Source of the DNA: Bacillota bacterium
GTDB taxonomy: Bacteria > Bacillota > Clostridia > Oscillospirales > Ruminococcaceae
Assembly (NCBI GenBank): GCA_023395695.1
Contig: JAEWYJ010000067.1
Coordinates: forward strand, 1 to 6,178
Reading direction: 5' to 3'
DNA: 6,178 nt
How positions within the stretch are numbered: position 1 is the first letter of the stretch; each line of letters opens with the position of its first letter. The position numbers and the translations under genes are program-made. The notes under the pieces were generated by a model, which worked only from the letters and a program-made list of their open reading frames with translations, was not told the origin of the DNA and ran no database searches. Below are positions 5,237 to 6,178 of the stretch, in pieces.

Positions 5237-5839
5237 ATGTCCAACCTTACTGCGCACAAAAACGCCGGCCGGCTGACCGGAAAAGATCTGATTAACGTAG
5301 GTGTTTATTCGGCAATTTATTTTGTTATCATCATGGCGCTTGCTATGATGGGCTACATACCGATTATGATGCCGCTGCTCTGCGTTATTGGGCCGCTTGT
5401 GGGAGGAATTCCCTTTATGCTGTTTTTGACCAAGGTTAAAAAATTTGGCATGATTCTTATTATGAGTACCATTATGGGGATTATGATGGCGCTGACCGGA
5501 ATGGGGCTGTATTCACTTCCGGTGGCGCTTGCGTCGGGCTTTATCGCCGAGCTGATCTGGAAGCGCGCCAAATACCGTCAAGCGGGCAGCTCGGTTCTGG
5601 TTTGCGGCTTCTTTAATATTTGGATGTGGGGCAATTTTATTCCGCTGTTTACAAATCCTGATGGCTATTTCTCCACCCGGACGGAGTTTGGCGCGGATTA
5701 TGAGACCGCCTTGAAGGCGCTGCTTCCGCCGTGGATGAATCCCGCGCTGCTGGTCAGCTGCCTTGTGTTCGGTATTCTTGGCGGGTTCTTGGGTCGGGCC
5801 CTGCTTAAAAAGCATTTTATTAAGGCGGGAATTGCCTGA
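5237..5839 (+). CDS. ECF transporter S component, MptD family (Trep_Strep family)
   Basis: This is a 200-residue integral membrane substrate-binding subunit of an energy-coupling factor vitamin/micronutrient importer. It matches the MptD/Trep_Strep family pattern from memory: an N-terminal LTGKDLINVGVYSAIYFVIIM, then GYIPIMMPLLCVIGPLVGG, then IPFMLFLTKVKKFGMILIM, and a later segment SGFIAELIWKRAKYR. It has about five to six hydrophobic helices and a basic C-terminus KKHFIKAG. The natural substrate of this family is not established. The start is clear: AGGAGG (5223-5228) is eight bases before ATG. The stop overlaps the next start (TGATG at 5837-5841), so S and T components are translationally coupled. 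Control by the upstream TetR protein through the palindrome at 5188 is likely. Confidence 0.9.
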   Translation: MSNLTAHKNAGRLTGKDLINVGVYSAIYFVIIMALAMMGYIPIMMPLLCVIGPLVGGIPFMLFLTKVKKFGMILIMSTIMGIMMALTGMGLYSLPVALASGFIAELIWKRAKYRQAGSSVLVCGFFNIWMWGNFIPLFTNPDGYFSTRTEFGADYETALKALLPPWMNPALLVSCLVFGILGGFLGRALLKKHFIKAGIA

Positions 5840-6063
5840 TGAGCCCGGGCATTCTGCAAACCGGCGGACAGCAGCGGGGGCTGGTACTGGACCCCCGCAC
5901 AAAGCTGTTGCTGCTCATTACGGTTTCTACCTTTGTCTTAGGCGGACTGGGCGGAAAAAGATTTTCTTTTATCATGCCAATACTCAGCCTGTTAACGCTG
6001 CTTTTATTTGCGGCAGCGGGCAAAATAGGGACGGCAGTCCGCTATTTTGGCATATATAGCTAA
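5839..6063 (+). CDS. ECF transporter T component, truncated by an insertion sequence
   Basis: This is the N-terminal part of the transmembrane scaffold (EcfT/CbiQ family) that couples the S component to the ATPases. The conserved LDPRTKLLLLITVSTFVLGG opens the protein, followed by a second helix IMPILSLLTLLLFAAAG and the family-like GKIGTAVRY. The frame ends after 74 residues at TAA 6061-6063, whereas the family is usually about 220-270 residues. The coupling-helix region with its Ala-Arg-Gly motifs is missing. The loss coincides with the end of an IS630-type element, so this is a pseudogene in effect. The start overlaps the S gene stop by one base; a weak AAGGCGGG at 5822-5829 could serve as ribosome site. 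The ATPase gene(s) of the operon would lie beyond the insertion. Confidence 0.85.
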   Translation: MSPGILQTGGQQRGLVLDPRTKLLLLITVSTFVLGGLGGKRFSFIMPILSLLTLLLFAAAGKIGTAVRYFGIYS

Positions 6064-6178
6064 ACAGCATTAAAAGAGTAACAAAGAGCATCATCGAAAT
6101 TATCAAAGCGAGCAAGGATACTGCGCAACTTAGCTTTTAGCCAAGCCCAAAAGTGTTCGATGGGATTAAGTTCAGGTG
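6040..6178 (-). mobile_element. IS630-family insertion sequence, 3' end
   Basis: The right edge of the window is the end of an IS630-type element, recognised by its transposase C-terminus on the minus strand. The exact boundary is not readable. It must lie close to 6040-6060, where the EcfT reading stops, in the TA-rich sequence GCATATATAGCTA. IS630 elements insert at TA and duplicate it, which fits. The other end lies outside the window. Confidence 0.7.
6060..6178 (-). CDS. IS630-family transposase, C-terminal fragment
   Basis: The minus strand reads PELNPIEHFWAWLKAKLR (6176 down to 6123), then about 20 further residues to a TAG stop at 6062-6060. The motif LNPIEHFWAWLK contains the final glutamate of the DDE catalytic triad of IS630/Tc1-type transposases. 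Only the last 38 residues are in the window; the N-terminus and the two aspartates would lie to the right. The stop codon lies almost at the junction with the interrupted EcfT gene. Confidence 0.85.
   Translation of the reverse strand, partial: PELNPIEHFWAWLKAKLRSILARFDNFDDALCYSFNAV

Overview
The window looks like accessory chromosomal DNA from a low-to-moderate GC Firmicute, most likely a gut-type Clostridia. This is inferred from the strong AGGAGG-type ribosome sites, the MptD-type ECF transporter S component, the MATE exporter and the LysR/TetR regulators; no marker gene fixes the species. It reads as a mosaic of decaying and rearranged pieces. Two transporter operons are broken at opposite ends, and the left quarter is GC-richer mobile-element debris.

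Left part (1-1301). A GC-rich hairpin with a short T run (27-56) probably ends a gene lying outside the window. Two diverged direct copies of a ~134 bp sequence (207-340 and 893-1026) bracket a small intact gene (419-862). That gene aligns by eye with REP-associated/IS200-like Y1 transposases but has lost both histidines of the HUH motif. A near-perfect extended -10 promoter (1162-1191) then leads to the next gene.

Middle part (1302-4280). A LysR-type regulator is followed by the remains of an Opp/Dpp/Nik-class ABC transporter ATPase that lacks its first ~30-35 residues. Its stop codon overlaps the ribosome site of a complete MATE-family exporter, which seems to start at CTG. The ATPase homology begins immediately behind an extended -10 promoter preceded by an operator-like palindrome. 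This suggests that a deletion placed an old import/export operon behind a foreign promoter.

Right part (4281-6178). An intergenic region holds a ten-codon reading frame exactly enclosed by an RNA stem, a long hairpin, and a promoter with a palindrome. It is followed by a TetR-family regulator, then an ECF transporter operon: S component (MptD family) and the first third of the T component. The T gene is cut off by an IS630-family insertion whose transposase C-terminus runs in from the right edge on the minus strand.

How the parts connect. A 17-base sequence just upstream of the ECF operon (5189-5205) recurs, exactly reverse-complemented, upstream of the ABC/MATE pair (2230-2246). The core is GTTAG-N6-CTAAC, a plausible TetR-family operator. 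The simplest reading is that the TetR protein encoded between the two sites controls both transport units. This co-regulation, together with the promoter capture, is the most interesting testable idea in the window.
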